A stretch of DNA of 64,000 bases from Acidilobaceae archaeon (GCA_025058835.1 JANXEI010000002.1:186001-250000), one strand, 5' to 3'; shown: positions 1 through 8,705, numbered from the stretch's first letter. The notes: generated by a model not told the origin, from the sequence alone. Made by a program: numbers and translations.

Positions 1-376
1 CCAGGAGCTTCTTCTCCAGCTCTGGCAGGCCGAGCTTGTCGTAGTACTCCCTCAGCTCTCTAGGCAGATCTTCCCAGCTGCTCACCAGCTGGGCCTCAGG
101 TTTAGAGTAAACCACTAGTTCCTCCAAATCTATGCTCTCAATGCCCGTCACCCACTTAGGCATGGGGAGCTTGTGGAAGAACTCGAGGCTCTTGAGCCTG
201 AGCCTCTTCATCCACTCGGGCTCCCCCTTTATTCTGCTTATCTCCTCTACAGTGCTGGGGCTTATGTCCCCCTTGAGCTCCACCTCGCTCTTGTAGGGCC
301 TCTCGTGACCTAGAAGCTCCACCGCTGCCTCGGTGCTCCTGAAGATCTCCTCCCTCAGCTCCACTGGCTTGCCCAT
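1..376 (-). CDS. sufB: Fe-S cluster assembly scaffold SufB, N-terminal part
   Basis: SufB forms the scaffold with SufC on which Fe-S clusters are built in the cytosol. The first ~125 residues are present (start MGKPVELREEIFRS); the rest lies beyond the left edge. The segments GEPEWMKRLRLKSLEFF and LPMPKWV match the N-terminal SufB family pattern (E-P-x-W, R-x-K-S-L-x-F-F, P-x-P-x-W). The ATG at 376 is preceded by a strong ribosome site AAAGGAGGTGG. The gene follows sufC with its own TATA box (TTTATAA, about 411-419) and a palindromic operator between TATA and start. Only a fragment is visible, but the identity is supported by the neighbour sufC. Confidence 0.85.
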   Translation of the reverse strand, partial: MGKPVELREEIFRSTEAAVELLGHERPYKSEVELKGDISPSTVEEISRIKGEPEWMKRLRLKSLEFFHKLPMPKWVTGIESIDLEELVVYSKPEAQLVSSWEDLPRELREYYDKLGLPELEKKLL

Positions 377-390
377 TCAACCCACCTCCT

Positions 391-403
391 TTAACGCTGT
401 TAA
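391..403. promoter_or_regulatory. Palindromic operator upstream of sufB (TTAAC-GCT-GTTAA)
   Basis: A perfect inverted repeat TTAAC/GTTAA with a three-base centre sits between the TATA box of sufB and its Shine-Dalgarno site. The same element occurs before sufC (1194-1206) and, with one base changed, before the thioredoxin reductase gene (6660-6672). The position over the expected transcription start fits a repressor site. The binding protein is unknown. Confidence 0.6.
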
Positions 404-432
404 CGAAGAGTTATAAAGGGAGATAATAGCGC

Positions 433-1182
433 TCATTTCCTCCACTCCTTTGCAGCTGCGTATCCCTTCTCCTCTATTGCATATGCAAGCTCAGCCCCTC
501 CCCTTGCCACTACCTCTCCCCCGATGAGGACGGTCACCTCATCTGGCGCCACGTGTTTCAGGAGCCTTGCATAGTGGGTAATGAGCATGACTGCCTTCCC
601 CTCCTCTCTGAAACGCCTTACATATTCTGCCACCTTCTTGATCCCGTCCACATCGAGGCCCGAGTCCGGCTCGTCAAGGATGACTACCTTGGGCTTCAGG
701 AGGACTGCCTGGAGGAGCTCGCTCCTCTTCTTCTCCCCGCCGCTGAAGCCCACGTTGGTCTCCCTCTGGAGGAGCTCTAGACTTAGCCCCAGCTCCGATG
801 CCGTGGTCCTCATGTTCCTCATAATGCTCGGATCTTTTACCTTGGTGAGCTCTGCCTCCCCGAGCCTCTTGTTGGCAGCAGCCAGAATCAAGGTGCTAAG
901 CCTCACGCCAGGGAGAGCTGGCGGGTCCTGCATCCCCAGGTAGATCCCTTTGAGGGTCCTCTCATGCGTCTCCAAGCCCAGTATACTTTCTCCGTCCAGC
1001 AAGATGTCGCCTTCAACGACCTCGTAACCCTCTCTGCCCATAATAGTGTATGCAAGGGAGGACTTGCCGCTGCCGTTTGGTCCCATTATTGCATGTATTG
1101 TCCCGTACTTCACGTTAAGACTTACTCCCCTTAGAACCATCTTGTCCCCTATCTTCACCGTCAGGTTCTTGACCTCTAGCAT
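433..1182 (-). CDS. sufC: Fe-S assembly ABC ATPase SufC
   Basis: SufC is the soluble ATPase that drives Fe-S assembly on SufB(D). Seen: Walker A GPNGSGKSS near residue 34, ABC signature FSGGEKKR near 147, Walker B VVILDEPDSGLD near 167 and a switch histidine in LITHYARLL. Length 249 residues is normal for SufC. I chose the ATG at 1182 over the GTG at 1200: the alternative lies inside the palindromic operator, and MLEVKNLTV is the usual SufC N-terminus. sufB follows downstream after 56 bases. sufC has its own TATA-like TTTAATAG (around 1212-1219). Confidence 0.93.
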   Translation of the reverse strand: MLEVKNLTVKIGDKMVLRGVSLNVKYGTIHAIMGPNGSGKSSLAYTIMGREGYEVVEGDILLDGESILGLETHERTLKGIYLGMQDPPALPGVRLSTLILAAANKRLGEAELTKVKDPSIMRNMRTTASELGLSLELLQRETNVGFSGGEKKRSELLQAVLLKPKVVILDEPDSGLDVDGIKKVAEYVRRFREEGKAVMLITHYARLLKHVAPDEVTVLIGGEVVARGGAELAYAIEEKGYAAAKEWRK

Positions 1183-1193
1183 CTCTGTTCCCT

Positions 1194-1206
1194 TTAACAC
1201 TGTTAA
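1194..1206. promoter_or_regulatory. Palindromic operator upstream of sufC (TTAAC-ACT-GTTAA)
   Basis: This is the most symmetric copy of the element. The arms extend to CCTTTAAC/GTTAAAGG (1191-1209). It lies just downstream of a TATA-like sequence and about 12 bases from the sufC ATG. It matches the operators at 391-403 and 6660-6672. Confidence 0.6.
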
Positions 1207-1215
1207 AGGAAGCTA

Positions 1216-1953
1216 TTAAACCTGATCAAGACTCTTCACGTACTCTAAATACTCTCTGTCCCCGTAAATGGTGGACTGTTCCCTCGCTACCCTCTCCATC
1301 AGCCTCTCCCCTTCCCCCTCTATGATGCTGAGCACTAGCCCTATTCCCCTCTCGTTCCTCTCCCTCGGATCTATGGGTAGCCCCGCCCTCCCTATGCTCG
1401 CCTTTGCTAACAGCCAAGAGTAGAAAGCTACCTTGTCAGCCCTCGCCTCCCTTGCCCCTGCCCAGTACAACTCCCTCACATATGCCATACTAACCGTCTT
1501 GGCTATCTTCTGCTCAGCGTTCTCGTAGAGAGCCCTGGAGGACCTCAGCAAGTCCTCCATGATTTCTCTCTCATCGAGGCCAGAGAAAGGAGTCCTGAGG
1601 GCAGCCATTACGAAGGCACGAGATATAGCTGGGACGATGTCTCCGTGGAGGAGCGAGAGGGCGGCAGAGAAAGAGCTGCTTAGCAGAGCCTTCATGAAGG
1701 CTTCCTCTGGCTTTCCAACGCTCGGAGCGTACTTCCCAGATGCCATCTGCTCCACCTCCTCCGCAGAAACAGGATCTGTGGCAGCCGGACTCCCCCCTAC
1801 CTCTACCCAAGGAACGCTCACAATGCCTCTAGTGAGGGAGAGCTGAGGGCTCCTGAGCACCTTGAACTCGAGGCCCCTCAGAGATTTCCCCTTGAGCTCC
1901 TTAACGAGATGGTAGCTAGAGTAGCAAGTGGGGTGAACGTATATGGTTATCAT
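1216..1953 (-). CDS. Thioredoxin-fold protein of unknown function
   Basis: The first ~40 residues (MITIYVHPTCYSSYHLVKEL) look like a glutaredoxin/thioredoxin beta-alpha unit with a single cysteine, and VSVPWVEVGG resembles the cis-proline turn of that fold. The remaining ~190 residues are mostly helical and I do not recognise them. The ATG at 1953 overlaps the TGA of the upstream kinase-like gene (ATGA), so the two are probably translationally coupled. An in-frame extension to 2034 exists but would lie inside the upstream gene. It ends next to sufC, so a thiol or Fe-S related role is possible but only inferred. Confidence 0.6.
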   Translation of the reverse strand: MITIYVHPTCYSSYHLVKELKGKSLRGLEFKVLRSPQLSLTRGIVSVPWVEVGGSPAATDPVSAEEVEQMASGKYAPSVGKPEEAFMKALLSSSFSAALSLLHGDIVPAISRAFVMAALRTPFSGLDEREIMEDLLRSSRALYENAEQKIAKTVSMAYVRELYWAGAREARADKVAFYSWLLAKASIGRAGLPIDPRERNERGIGLVLSIIEGEGERLMERVAREQSTIYGDREYLEYVKSLDQV

Positions 1954-2717
1954 GCTTCTGACCCGCTGAAACGCCTCTGCTCGGTTAAATAGGCTATGAA
2001 CTTCTCCACCTCTCTGAAAGCTCTCAAAGAACACTCTGCCTTATACCTTCTTAGCAACTCCCTCAAGTCTTCTCCTACGGCCACGCCCATCCTGGGCAAG
2101 AGGCCTCCTATTAGGGAGGGAACGTTAGAGCAGCCCTCCGAAGAGGACTCGTAATCCACTATAAGGGCCTTAGCCCCCCTATGAGCTCCGCTGAACATCA
2201 CGCTCCTCCAAGGCCTGTTGATTTCGAGGTGCTCCACGTTCGTCACATCGAGCGCCCTGGCTGCCCACAGGGCCTCCGCTATAGCCCAACTCTCCAATCC
2301 CTCCTCCATCAACTCCCTTAACTCAGGCCCCAGAACCGCTTCCATTATCACTATCTCGTCGTCCCAATATAGAGGTCTGGGAGCAGCCCCTGCCCTGCTG
2401 GTCAGCTGGAGCAACTCCCCCTCCCTGAACAAGCTCCTCCTCTTGCTGTCCGCTCTCCTGACCTTCACTGCCACAACCCTCTCCTCGAGGAGAGCCGCAA
2501 GGACGACGCTGGAGTGTCCCTTCCCCAAAACTCTGATGCCCGCAAGGGGGAGCTCAGAGCGGCCGAAGCTCAACACTTTCTCCACTCCTATGCGCGAGAG
2601 CCTCGAGGCCTTCTCCGAGCAGCCCTCGCCGCTCGGGTAGCACAGGGCTAGGAGCACTTGTGGAGAGCTCAGATCGTATTCAAGGGAAGCAAGAGGGGTA
2701 ACCCTATGAGAGACCAA
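1950..2717 (-). CDS. Atypical protein-kinase-like protein
   Basis: A kinase-like fold is suggested by a glycine-rich loop VLGKGHSSVVLAA (about residue 64), a lysine in VVAVKVRR (about 80), a catalytic-loop-like segment HLEINRPWRSVMF (about 165) and IVDYESS in place of DFG. The HRD aspartate is not obvious, so activity is uncertain; RIO/Bud32-like or small-molecule kinases are the nearest types. The start is unsure: TTG at 2717 has a GGGAGGG site upstream and overlaps the cca gene by 49 bases; a GTG about 20 codons later is the alternative. It is coupled by ATGA to the next gene. Confidence 0.6.
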   Translation of the reverse strand: MVSHRVTPLASLEYDLSSPQVLLALCYPSGEGCSEKASRLSRIGVEKVLSFGRSELPLAGIRVLGKGHSSVVLAALLEERVVAVKVRRADSKRRSLFREGELLQLTSRAGAAPRPLYWDDEIVIMEAVLGPELRELMEEGLESWAIAEALWAARALDVTNVEHLEINRPWRSVMFSGAHRGAKALIVDYESSSEGCSNVPSLIGGLLPRMGVAVGEDLRELLRRYKAECSLRAFREVEKFIAYLTEQRRFSGSEA

Positions 2718-4012
2718 GGTTTAACGCCCTCCCTCTCTAGGCACTCTATGCCCTCATCGCATTCCTCTATTGCACAACTCGTCGCCTTGAGGACCCTTGC
2801 CACCTCCTCGCCAGAGAGCACCTCCCTAGCTCTAGTGATCTTCCTCCTCCTCAGCCCTACTAGATGTCCTTCCTCTCCTACCCACACTATCCCCTCCTCC
2901 TCGGCCCTCTTCGCCACGAAGTCATGCGATCCCTTGATGCTATCCCACGGCCTCGGCCCTTTCCTTACCTCCAGCTCTGGTAGGGAGAGGGACTCGAGGC
3001 CTAGGAGCAGGAGGGCCCTGGAGGAATAGTCGGACCAGAAGGCCTTCCAGGAGCTGACGAAACCCCTCTCCTCCAGGCGGGAGCTGGCTAGGCTGAGCGC
3101 CCTCCTGAGCATACCTATGAGGTTCTCCTTAGGGAGATCGTCATAGTTGCCCCGGCACATCATGAGCAAGGAGGGACCGACCCTTTGCGGAGACCTCAAG
3201 TGGGGGAGGAGGAGCTTCTCTGTAGGGCGCGATAAGTATAGCCCTGCCATTACGATGAAGGCAGAGAGGCTCGAGAGCGTCACGGAGGCAGCAGCATTTC
3301 TTGCCGGATCTACAGGATCTACAACTATCATAGGCGAGTCCTTATACTTCTCCCTCAAGGACCTCTCGTTACCAATCCCTTCTATGTCTATGTACACCTG
3401 GGGCTTCCAGGAGAGAGCGGTCTCCAGAGTCCTCCTGAAGCTCCCGTAGTTGATCACCAGGAGCTCTGCCAAATAGCCAGAGAACCCTCCTACCTCTGCC
3501 CCATATACTCCTATGGCTTCCATGAAAGACTTGAGGAGCCTTATCTCATCTGCTATACAGGGGTTCTCCTTCACCTTCCTTGCCACGTAACGGGTGTGGA
3601 AGGGGGTCCTCCCCACGCCTAGCCTGCTAGGGCTCTCTGCCATAGTAGCAGGGACCACCTCTGCCTCGAGCCCCATCAGGTTGACCGTGACGTAAGGGTG
3701 CTCAGCATATTTCACAAAGAAAGGTAGGGGGGAGAGGCAGTCCTTAAGGACGTCAAGGCTCCTCTCCTTCACCCAGCTCTCCGACATCTCGAAGAGTACG
3801 AACACATCTATCTCCCACTTCCTGTTCAAGATAGTGCCCTTTGCGAAACTCCCCTCCACCTCCACCTCTGCCGATATGCCCTTCTTCTCTAGACAGGAGC
3901 TAACCCTCTGCCTCAAATACTGATAGAGGGAGCCCAAGAGCTTGAGCTGAAGGGCTGAGGGCCTTAGGGTCTCTAGAGCCCTCTCCTCCGCCTCAGCCCT
4001 CCCGCAGCTCAT
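2669..4012 (-). CDS. cca: CCA-adding tRNA nucleotidyltransferase (archaeal class I)
   Basis: The enzyme adds or repairs the 3' CCA end of tRNAs. The nucleotidyltransferase signature is visible near residue 50: GSFAKGT followed by WEIDVFVLF, giving the metal-binding acidic residues. Length of 447 residues fits archaeal class I enzymes. The ATG at 4012 overlaps the stop of thpR (ATGA). Upstream thpR also acts on RNA ends, so this is an RNA-end processing operon. Most tRNA genes here lack or partly encode CCA, consistent with need for the enzyme. Confidence 0.92.
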   Translation of the reverse strand: MSCGRAEAEERALETLRPSALQLKLLGSLYQYLRQRVSSCLEKKGISAEVEVEGSFAKGTILNRKWEIDVFVLFEMSESWVKERSLDVLKDCLSPLPFFVKYAEHPYVTVNLMGLEAEVVPATMAESPSRLGVGRTPFHTRYVARKVKENPCIADEIRLLKSFMEAIGVYGAEVGGFSGYLAELLVINYGSFRRTLETALSWKPQVYIDIEGIGNERSLREKYKDSPMIVVDPVDPARNAAASVTLSSLSAFIVMAGLYLSRPTEKLLLPHLRSPQRVGPSLLMMCRGNYDDLPKENLIGMLRRALSLASSRLEERGFVSSWKAFWSDYSSRALLLLGLESLSLPELEVRKGPRPWDSIKGSHDFVAKRAEEEGIVWVGEEGHLVGLRRRKITRAREVLSGEEVARVLKATSCAIEECDEGIECLEREGVKPWSLIGLPLLLPLNTI

Positions 4013-4569
4013 CTCGCCTTTACCTCGAAAATGGTCTCGTATATAGGCCCCTTTCGAGTGAGGGTGCTCTTCTTGAGTCTCACGCTGTCCACGACCATGG
4101 ACCCGAGCTCCAGATCGGAGAGCTCCTGCAACATCTTGACGAGGGCCGGGCTCGGCCTGCCCTTCATCCTTGCCAGCGTGAGGTGGGGGACGAACTTCTC
4201 CCTCTCCGCCGGTACCCCTGCCGATCGCAGCAACCTCTCTACCCTTTCCCTCAGCGCTGTCATCTCCTCCGCCCCCTTCCCCACTCCCACCCATATGACC
4301 CTCGGGTCTAGGGTGCTCGGGAAGGCGCCGAGGCCCCTGAGCTCTATGGAGAACTTCTTGAACTCAAGGGTAGCCAGAGCCCTCGAGATCTCTGCCACAA
4401 GCGATTGGGGTACCTCGCCTATGAAGCGTAGAGTGAAGTGCATGTTCTGCTGCTCCACCGGCTTCATGGGAGCACCGCTGGAGAGAAGGGAGCTTTTGGT
4501 TCTCTCAAGGGCAGAGAGTAGCAGAGGGTCCTCTACGTCCACTGCCACGAAAGTCCTGAGGAAGCTCAT
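4009..4569 (-). CDS. thpR: RNA 2',3'-cyclic phosphodiesterase ThpR (2H family)
   Basis: ThpR opens 2',3'-cyclic phosphates on RNA and was first described as a 2'-5' RNA ligase. The two histidine motifs of the 2H family are intact: HFTLRFIG near residue 45 and HLTLARMKG near 130. Length 186 is typical. It starts at ATG 4569 and is coupled to cca by an ATGA overlap. Confidence 0.92.
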   Translation of the reverse strand: MSFLRTFVAVDVEDPLLLSALERTKSSLLSSGAPMKPVEQQNMHFTLRFIGEVPQSLVAEISRALATLEFKKFSIELRGLGAFPSTLDPRVIWVGVGKGAEEMTALRERVERLLRSAGVPAEREKFVPHLTLARMKGRPSPALVKMLQELSDLELGSMVVDSVRLKKSTLTRKGPIYETIFEVKAR

Positions 4570-4606
4570 TCTAGCCCTCTCTGAGGAGGGAAGTTAGGGC
4601 TTTAAT

Positions 4607-5668
4607 TTATGGGAACAGCTCTAGGTCGTACTCCCCCGGCCCTACCTTCTCTTGCATCTTGAGGCCCTCTGGGCACCCCTTCCCTAGCCTTATGGGCTCT
4701 GGGATAGAGCTCAGCAGCGTCACTCTGCTTACCATGCTCTCGCCTATAAGAGGATATCCGGTGAGCTCGGAGAGTTTCATGCTCACCTTCTTCAGGTAGT
4801 CAAAGGGAGCCTGATCTTCCTTGGAGAGCCTCTGCCTGCTGGTACCGAGCCACATGTAAGACTTTATCTCGACATAGGTAGGTCTTGCCAAATCTATGAG
4901 CCTTGCAAAGCCTCTGAGGGCCTCCTCCGTGTCGTTGAACCCCTTTATGAGGGTTATCCTTATGGCAGTCGGGTTGGTGAAGCTGGGGAGCAGCCCAAGG
5001 GTCTCGAGGGTGAGCTCCCAAGCCCTTGGGACTAACGGCCTCGTGAAGTAGTCGTAACTCTTCTTGTCCCAAGCCTCTAGACTGACATAGAGCTGGCTAG
5101 GTTCCTCCTCCAAGTTAGCGAGCACATCTGGCCTCACGCCTCTTGTGACAACGAAGGTGGTCATTCCCCTCTTGTGGATTTCCTTGATGAGGTCGCCTAG
5201 CAGGGGGTAGAGGGTGGGCTCCCCTGTGAGGCTCATGGTCACGTGCGCAGGGTTGAGGGCCTCTTCCACCATCTTCGGATCTATGCCCGGCATCCCCTTG
5301 TAGCCGCTCATGAGCCTCCTGTGCTCCCTGATGAGTCCGTCCACGAGCTCCTTTGGGTCGTCATAGAAGGGGAGCCTCGTCTCGTCAAGCTCCACGCCTA
5401 CGTCCTGCGGCCTTATCCTCCAGCAATGCATGCAGGCGTTCCAGCACCAGAAGGCAGAGGGGCTCATCTGGATGTCCCTGTGGCTCTCTATTCCGTAGAA
5501 CTTGCACTTGTAGCAATGTCTCCCCTCCATCATAGCCATGTGAGTCCAGTGACACTTCTTCACCACAGTATGCCTGCCCACGAAGTGGTACTTCTGCCTC
5601 GCCAACCTCTCCACGAGAGGAGCCCACTTCTCAGGCAGGTCCTTCCTTATCAGTCCCTTCCCTCTCAT
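4607..5668 (-). CDS. taw1: tRNA 4-demethylwyosine synthase Taw1 (TYW1), radical SAM
   Basis: Taw1 builds the tricyclic wyosine base at G37 of tRNA-Phe from N1-methylguanosine and pyruvate. The radical SAM motif CWNACMHCW (about residue 80) is intact. Upstream cysteines in KKCHWTH and RHCYKCKF supply the second Fe-S cluster known for this family. Length 353 matches archaeal Taw1. The ATG at 5668 overlaps the stop of the thioredoxin reductase gene (ATGA), so it is probably cotranscribed with it and with the operator at 6660. This would tie a two-cluster Fe-S enzyme to the same control. Confidence 0.94.
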   Translation of the reverse strand: MRGKGLIRKDLPEKWAPLVERLARQKYHFVGRHTVVKKCHWTHMAMMEGRHCYKCKFYGIESHRDIQMSPSAFWCWNACMHCWRIRPQDVGVELDETRLPFYDDPKELVDGLIREHRRLMSGYKGMPGIDPKMVEEALNPAHVTMSLTGEPTLYPLLGDLIKEIHKRGMTTFVVTRGVRPDVLANLEEEPSQLYVSLEAWDKKSYDYFTRPLVPRAWELTLETLGLLPSFTNPTAIRITLIKGFNDTEEALRGFARLIDLARPTYVEIKSYMWLGTSRQRLSKEDQAPFDYLKKVSMKLSELTGYPLIGESMVSRVTLLSSIPEPIRLGKGCPEGLKMQEKVGPGEYDLELFP

Positions 5669-6648
5669 CTCTTCCCACCGATTAGGCCTTTCTCCAGGAG
5701 GTATTGATATGCGCTATATGCAGCCACAGAGCCCATCGCTGCGGCCGTCACCACCTGCCTGAAGCCCCTCCAGAGGCTCGTTGCATCTCCTGCAGCAAAT
5801 ATGCCTGGAATGTTCGTCTCCATCCATTCTCCTACCTTAACATAACCCTGCTCGTCCGTCTCCAACCCTGTCCGCCGGAACAGCTCCACTGGGGGCTCCT
5901 GGCCTATCTCCACGAAGACGCCATCTACCTCTAGCGTGGCCTCTCCCTTTGGCCCCCTGACCTTTACAGCCTTCACCTCGTCCTCCCCTAAGATCTCTGT
6001 CACCACACTGTTCAGGACGAACTCTACGTTCTCCCTGCTCTTGGCATCCTCTACTAGAAGAGGTTTTGCCCTGAAGCTGTCCCTCCTGTGTATCAGGTAT
6101 ACCTTGCCCACATATCCGCTGAGCAGTATCGCTCCCTCTAGAGCTGCATCTCCTCCTCCTACCACAGCTACTGCCCTCTTACCTCTGTAGAGAGGCCCGT
6201 CGCAAATGCTACAGTAGCTCACGCCTCTTCCCTGGAACCTGTCCTCTCCCGGCACTCCCAGCTTCCTCCTTCTACTCCCCACTGCCAAGATGACTGCCTT
6301 GGCGAATATCTCGTTCCCCCCGCTGCTGATTATCCTGAACTCCTCTCCCTCTTTCTTTATGTCCACTACCTCGAACCCTGTCACCACCCTCACCCCGGAG
6401 CCCTCTGCATGTTCCCTGAACTTGCTGGTGAGCTCCGAGGCCTTGATCTTGCTGAAACCAGGATAGTCGTCTATCCACTCTGTCCAGTTCAGCTGACCTC
6501 CCACATCTATCGTCACGACCACAGACTTCAGGAGGAACCTAGCCACGTAAACTGCTGCAGACAGCCCTGCAGGCCCACCGCCAACTATTACTAGATCGAA
6601 CCTCTCTCCCTTCTCCAACTTAGGCTTCCTTGAAATCCTCAGGGACAT
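5665..6648 (-). CDS. trxB: Thioredoxin reductase-like flavoprotein
   Basis: FAD/NAD(P)H thioredoxin-disulfide reductase. FAD-binding VIVGGGPAGLSAA lies near residue 20, the redox disulfide in YCSICDGPLYRG near 145, a second dinucleotide motif VAVVGGGDAALE near 163, and the C-terminal GIFAAGDAT near 290. 327 residues is standard. The electron donor (NADPH, NADH or other) cannot be read from sequence. It heads an ATGA-coupled pair with taw1 and carries the Suf-type palindrome just before the ATG. Confidence 0.92.
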   Translation of the reverse strand: MSLRISRKPKLEKGERFDLVIVGGGPAGLSAAVYVARFLLKSVVVTIDVGGQLNWTEWIDDYPGFSKIKASELTSKFREHAEGSGVRVVTGFEVVDIKKEGEEFRIISSGGNEIFAKAVILAVGSRRRKLGVPGEDRFQGRGVSYCSICDGPLYRGKRAVAVVGGGDAALEGAILLSGYVGKVYLIHRRDSFRAKPLLVEDAKSRENVEFVLNSVVTEILGEDEVKAVKVRGPKGEATLEVDGVFVEIGQEPPVELFRRTGLETDEQGYVKVGEWMETNIPGIFAAGDATSLWRGFRQVVTAAAMGSVAAYSAYQYLLEKGLIGGKR

Positions 6649-6659
6649 GTCTTCCCCCG

Positions 6660-6672
6660 CTAACGCAGTTAA
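6660..6672. promoter_or_regulatory. Palindromic operator upstream of the thioredoxin reductase gene
   Basis: CTAAC-GCA-GTTAA differs by one base from the inverted repeat found before sufB and sufC. It lies 12 bases before the ATG of the reductase, at the expected transcription start. Shared control of disulfide reduction and Fe-S assembly is inferred. Confidence 0.5.
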
Positions 6673-6692
6673 TAGAGGTTAAGAGGGTTTTA

Positions 6693-7499
6693 CTATATGG
6701 GCATATCTTTCTCTTCGTATATAGCGGCGGCAACGAAGAGCGCCACAGCAGAGAGCAGCGTGAGCACTCCCACATCTAGCGCAGAGACCGTCCCCTCTAC
6801 TGCGACCTCGAGCGCTGGGTAATATCTGGAGGCAGTTAAGTAGCCCAGAAACTCTAGGTCCGTGCCCATGCTCATAGTGTCCACAGCGTAGTCCAGCACC
6901 ACTAGTCCAGCTGCGACCGGCTTCGCTAAGGTGAAGGGGAGCACGGTGCCCAACAACATACCCACTGAAACACAGAGGGCAAGGTAGGGTATGCTGTGCA
7001 GGTGTAGCAGAAGGACGTTGCTGCCCAGCAGCTCCTCTGCCCCGAAGAGGAGGGAGGTAAGGTAAGTGATGATCAGGGAGGACAAGCTAGCACCGCCCAC
7101 GATCGTCATTATGGACAAGAACCTGGAGAGGAGGAGCCTTCGCCTGGAGATCGGCAAAGAGAGGTACAGCGGTCCCGTCCTCTCCAACACGTCGTCAACC
7201 ACAGCTCCTGCGCCTGCATAGGCTGAGTAAGCACCTAAGAGCACTATGTGCACCAGGACGAAGTAGTTGATCACGTAATAGGACTCTAGGTTCAGCGTCT
7301 CTGGCACTCCCTTGCCGAAGAGCTTGATGAAGTCCTCTGGGAGCTGTCTGAAGAGCTCCTCGTATACCTTCTGCAGCTCCTCCCCCTCCCCGGCTCCCCA
7401 TGACCATACTGTGATCGCTATGAAAAGGAACATCACAAAGGCCCATCCTAGAAGTGCCCTCCTTCTGAGCCTGAGCTCGAGGGAGATGTAGCTAAGCAC
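6693..7499 (-). CDS. ABC-2 type transporter permease
   Basis: About six membrane helices are visible, starting with ALLGWAFVMFLFIAITVW after a basic N-terminus, and ending with VALFVAAAIYEE. A large loop follows helix 1. The GTG at 7499 sits just behind AGGAGGTGAGGGG, and the gene follows the ATPase at 7505 directly, so it is the membrane partner of that ATPase. Substrate unknown. A longer reading frame upstream overlaps the ATPase and was not used. Confidence 0.8.
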   Translation of the reverse strand: MLSYISLELRLRRRALLGWAFVMFLFIAITVWSWGAGEGEELQKVYEELFRQLPEDFIKLFGKGVPETLNLESYYVINYFVLVHIVLLGAYSAYAGAGAVVDDVLERTGPLYLSLPISRRRLLLSRFLSIMTIVGGASLSSLIITYLTSLLFGAEELLGSNVLLLHLHSIPYLALCVSVGMLLGTVLPFTLAKPVAAGLVVLDYAVDTMSMGTDLEFLGYLTASRYYPALEVAVEGTVSALDVGVLTLLSAVALFVAAAIYEEKDMPI

Positions 7500-7504
7500 T
7501 CCCC

Positions 7505-8386
7505 TCACCTCCTGTATATGTGAAGGAACGCCTCCTCGAGGGTCATGTTCCTCACCTCTATGTCCTCTATTCCGTACTCTGCGAGCAAGGTCAAGATCTC
7601 GGAGTACTTGCCCTCGGCCACGATTGTGACCTCCCTCCCGCCCTCCGTAAGCTCTGCCCTCCCGAGGCCCTCCAGCTTCTTCAGATCTAGAGGCTTGCTG
7701 AGCCTTGCCCTGACTATCTTCCCGAGCTTGGAGAGGAGGGAGGGGAGATCCTCCAGAGATACTACCTTTCCCCCCTTTATGAGGCACACCCTATCCGCTA
7801 CCTTCTGCACCTCCCCCAGGACGTGGGATGAGAAGAAGACCGTCTTGCCCCTCCTCACCTCCTCCCGGAGGAAGCCGAGCAACCTGTCCCTCATAAGGGG
7901 GTCCAGGCCTGTGGTGGGCTCGTCGAGTATGAGCAGATCTGGGTCGTGGGAGAGGGCCAGGGCTATGGCTAGTATCTGCCTCATCCCCTTCGAGTACTCT
8001 TCCACCCTCTTCTCTAGGTCCAGAGGGAGGATGGAGAAGATTTCCTCTGCCCTACTGCGCACCCCTCTTATCTCGGCAAAGTGCCTGAGCACCTCCTTGC
8101 CCTTGAGGCCTCGGGGGAGCGTGAAGTCCTCTGCCAAATAACCAATCTCTGCTTTCACCTTCGTCATCAGCCTGTCCTCCCTCGTATCTACGCCCATCAC
8201 GATGGCTCTCCCTCTCGTAGGCCTCATGAAGCCAAGGAGGAGCCTTATGGTGGTGGTCTTCCCTGCACCGTTAGGGCCCAAGTAGGCAAACGCTTCTCCC
8301 CTTCTGACGCTGAAGCTAACGTCCTCTATCCCTACCCTCCCGTCATAGTACTTCGTCAGGCCTTCAGCTACGATAACCTCTGTCAC
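7505..8386 (-). CDS. ABC transporter ATP-binding protein (ABC-2 exporter type)
   Basis: The ATPase energises export with the permease encoded immediately downstream. Walker A GPNGAGKTTT (about residue 35), a signature-like EYSKGMRQ (about 128) and Walker B LLILDEPTTGLDP (about 148) are intact. A ~75-residue C-terminal domain follows, as in the CcmA/NatA exporter subfamily. Length 293. Confidence 0.9.
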   Translation of the reverse strand: MTEVIVAEGLTKYYDGRVGIEDVSFSVRRGEAFAYLGPNGAGKTTTIRLLLGFMRPTRGRAIVMGVDTREDRLMTKVKAEIGYLAEDFTLPRGLKGKEVLRHFAEIRGVRSRAEEIFSILPLDLEKRVEEYSKGMRQILAIALALSHDPDLLILDEPTTGLDPLMRDRLLGFLREEVRRGKTVFFSSHVLGEVQKVADRVCLIKGGKVVSLEDLPSLLSKLGKIVRARLSKPLDLKKLEGLGRAELTEGGREVTIVAEGKYSEILTLLAEYGIEDIEVRNMTLEEAFLHIYRR

Positions 8387-8425
8387 AGCTCTCCCAATAA
8401 TAGATTAGTAGAGAATATATAGAAA

Positions 8426-8704
8426 TTAGATGCGATGTACGAACTCCACCTCTACCTCGTCTACTCCCTCCACTCCCCTGAGCGTGTTCTCCAACTCGTC
8501 CGTGCCTCCCTCAGTCTCTTCTGGCATAGTGACGAGGATCCTCAAGGCCTTGTAGCCGAAGGCAATAGGGATCTCGCTGCTCCCCACGAGCGAGTAGTCC
8601 TGCGGGAGGCTAGCTTTGATCCTCTCCAGAAGCCCATTGTGATCTACCTCAACTCCAGAGGGGAAGACCCTCACCGCCACCACGACCCTCGCCACCGCGC
8701 TCAC
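8426..8704 (-). CDS. Translation elongation factor 1-beta
   Basis: aEF-1beta exchanges GDP for GTP on EF-1alpha. The 92-residue product has the alpha-beta sandwich pattern VARVVVAVRVFPSG, KASLPQDYSLVGSSEIPIAFGYKAL and a C-terminal EVEFVHRI typical of the archaeal factor. I chose GTG at 8704, next to the stop of the zinc-ribbon gene; a longer frame to 8770 would overlap that gene fully and is not supported by family length. Confidence 0.9.
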   Translation of the reverse strand: MSAVARVVVAVRVFPSGVEVDHNGLLERIKASLPQDYSLVGSSEIPIAFGYKALRILVTMPEETEGGTDELENTLRGVEGVDEVEVEFVHRI

Positions 8705-8705
8705 C

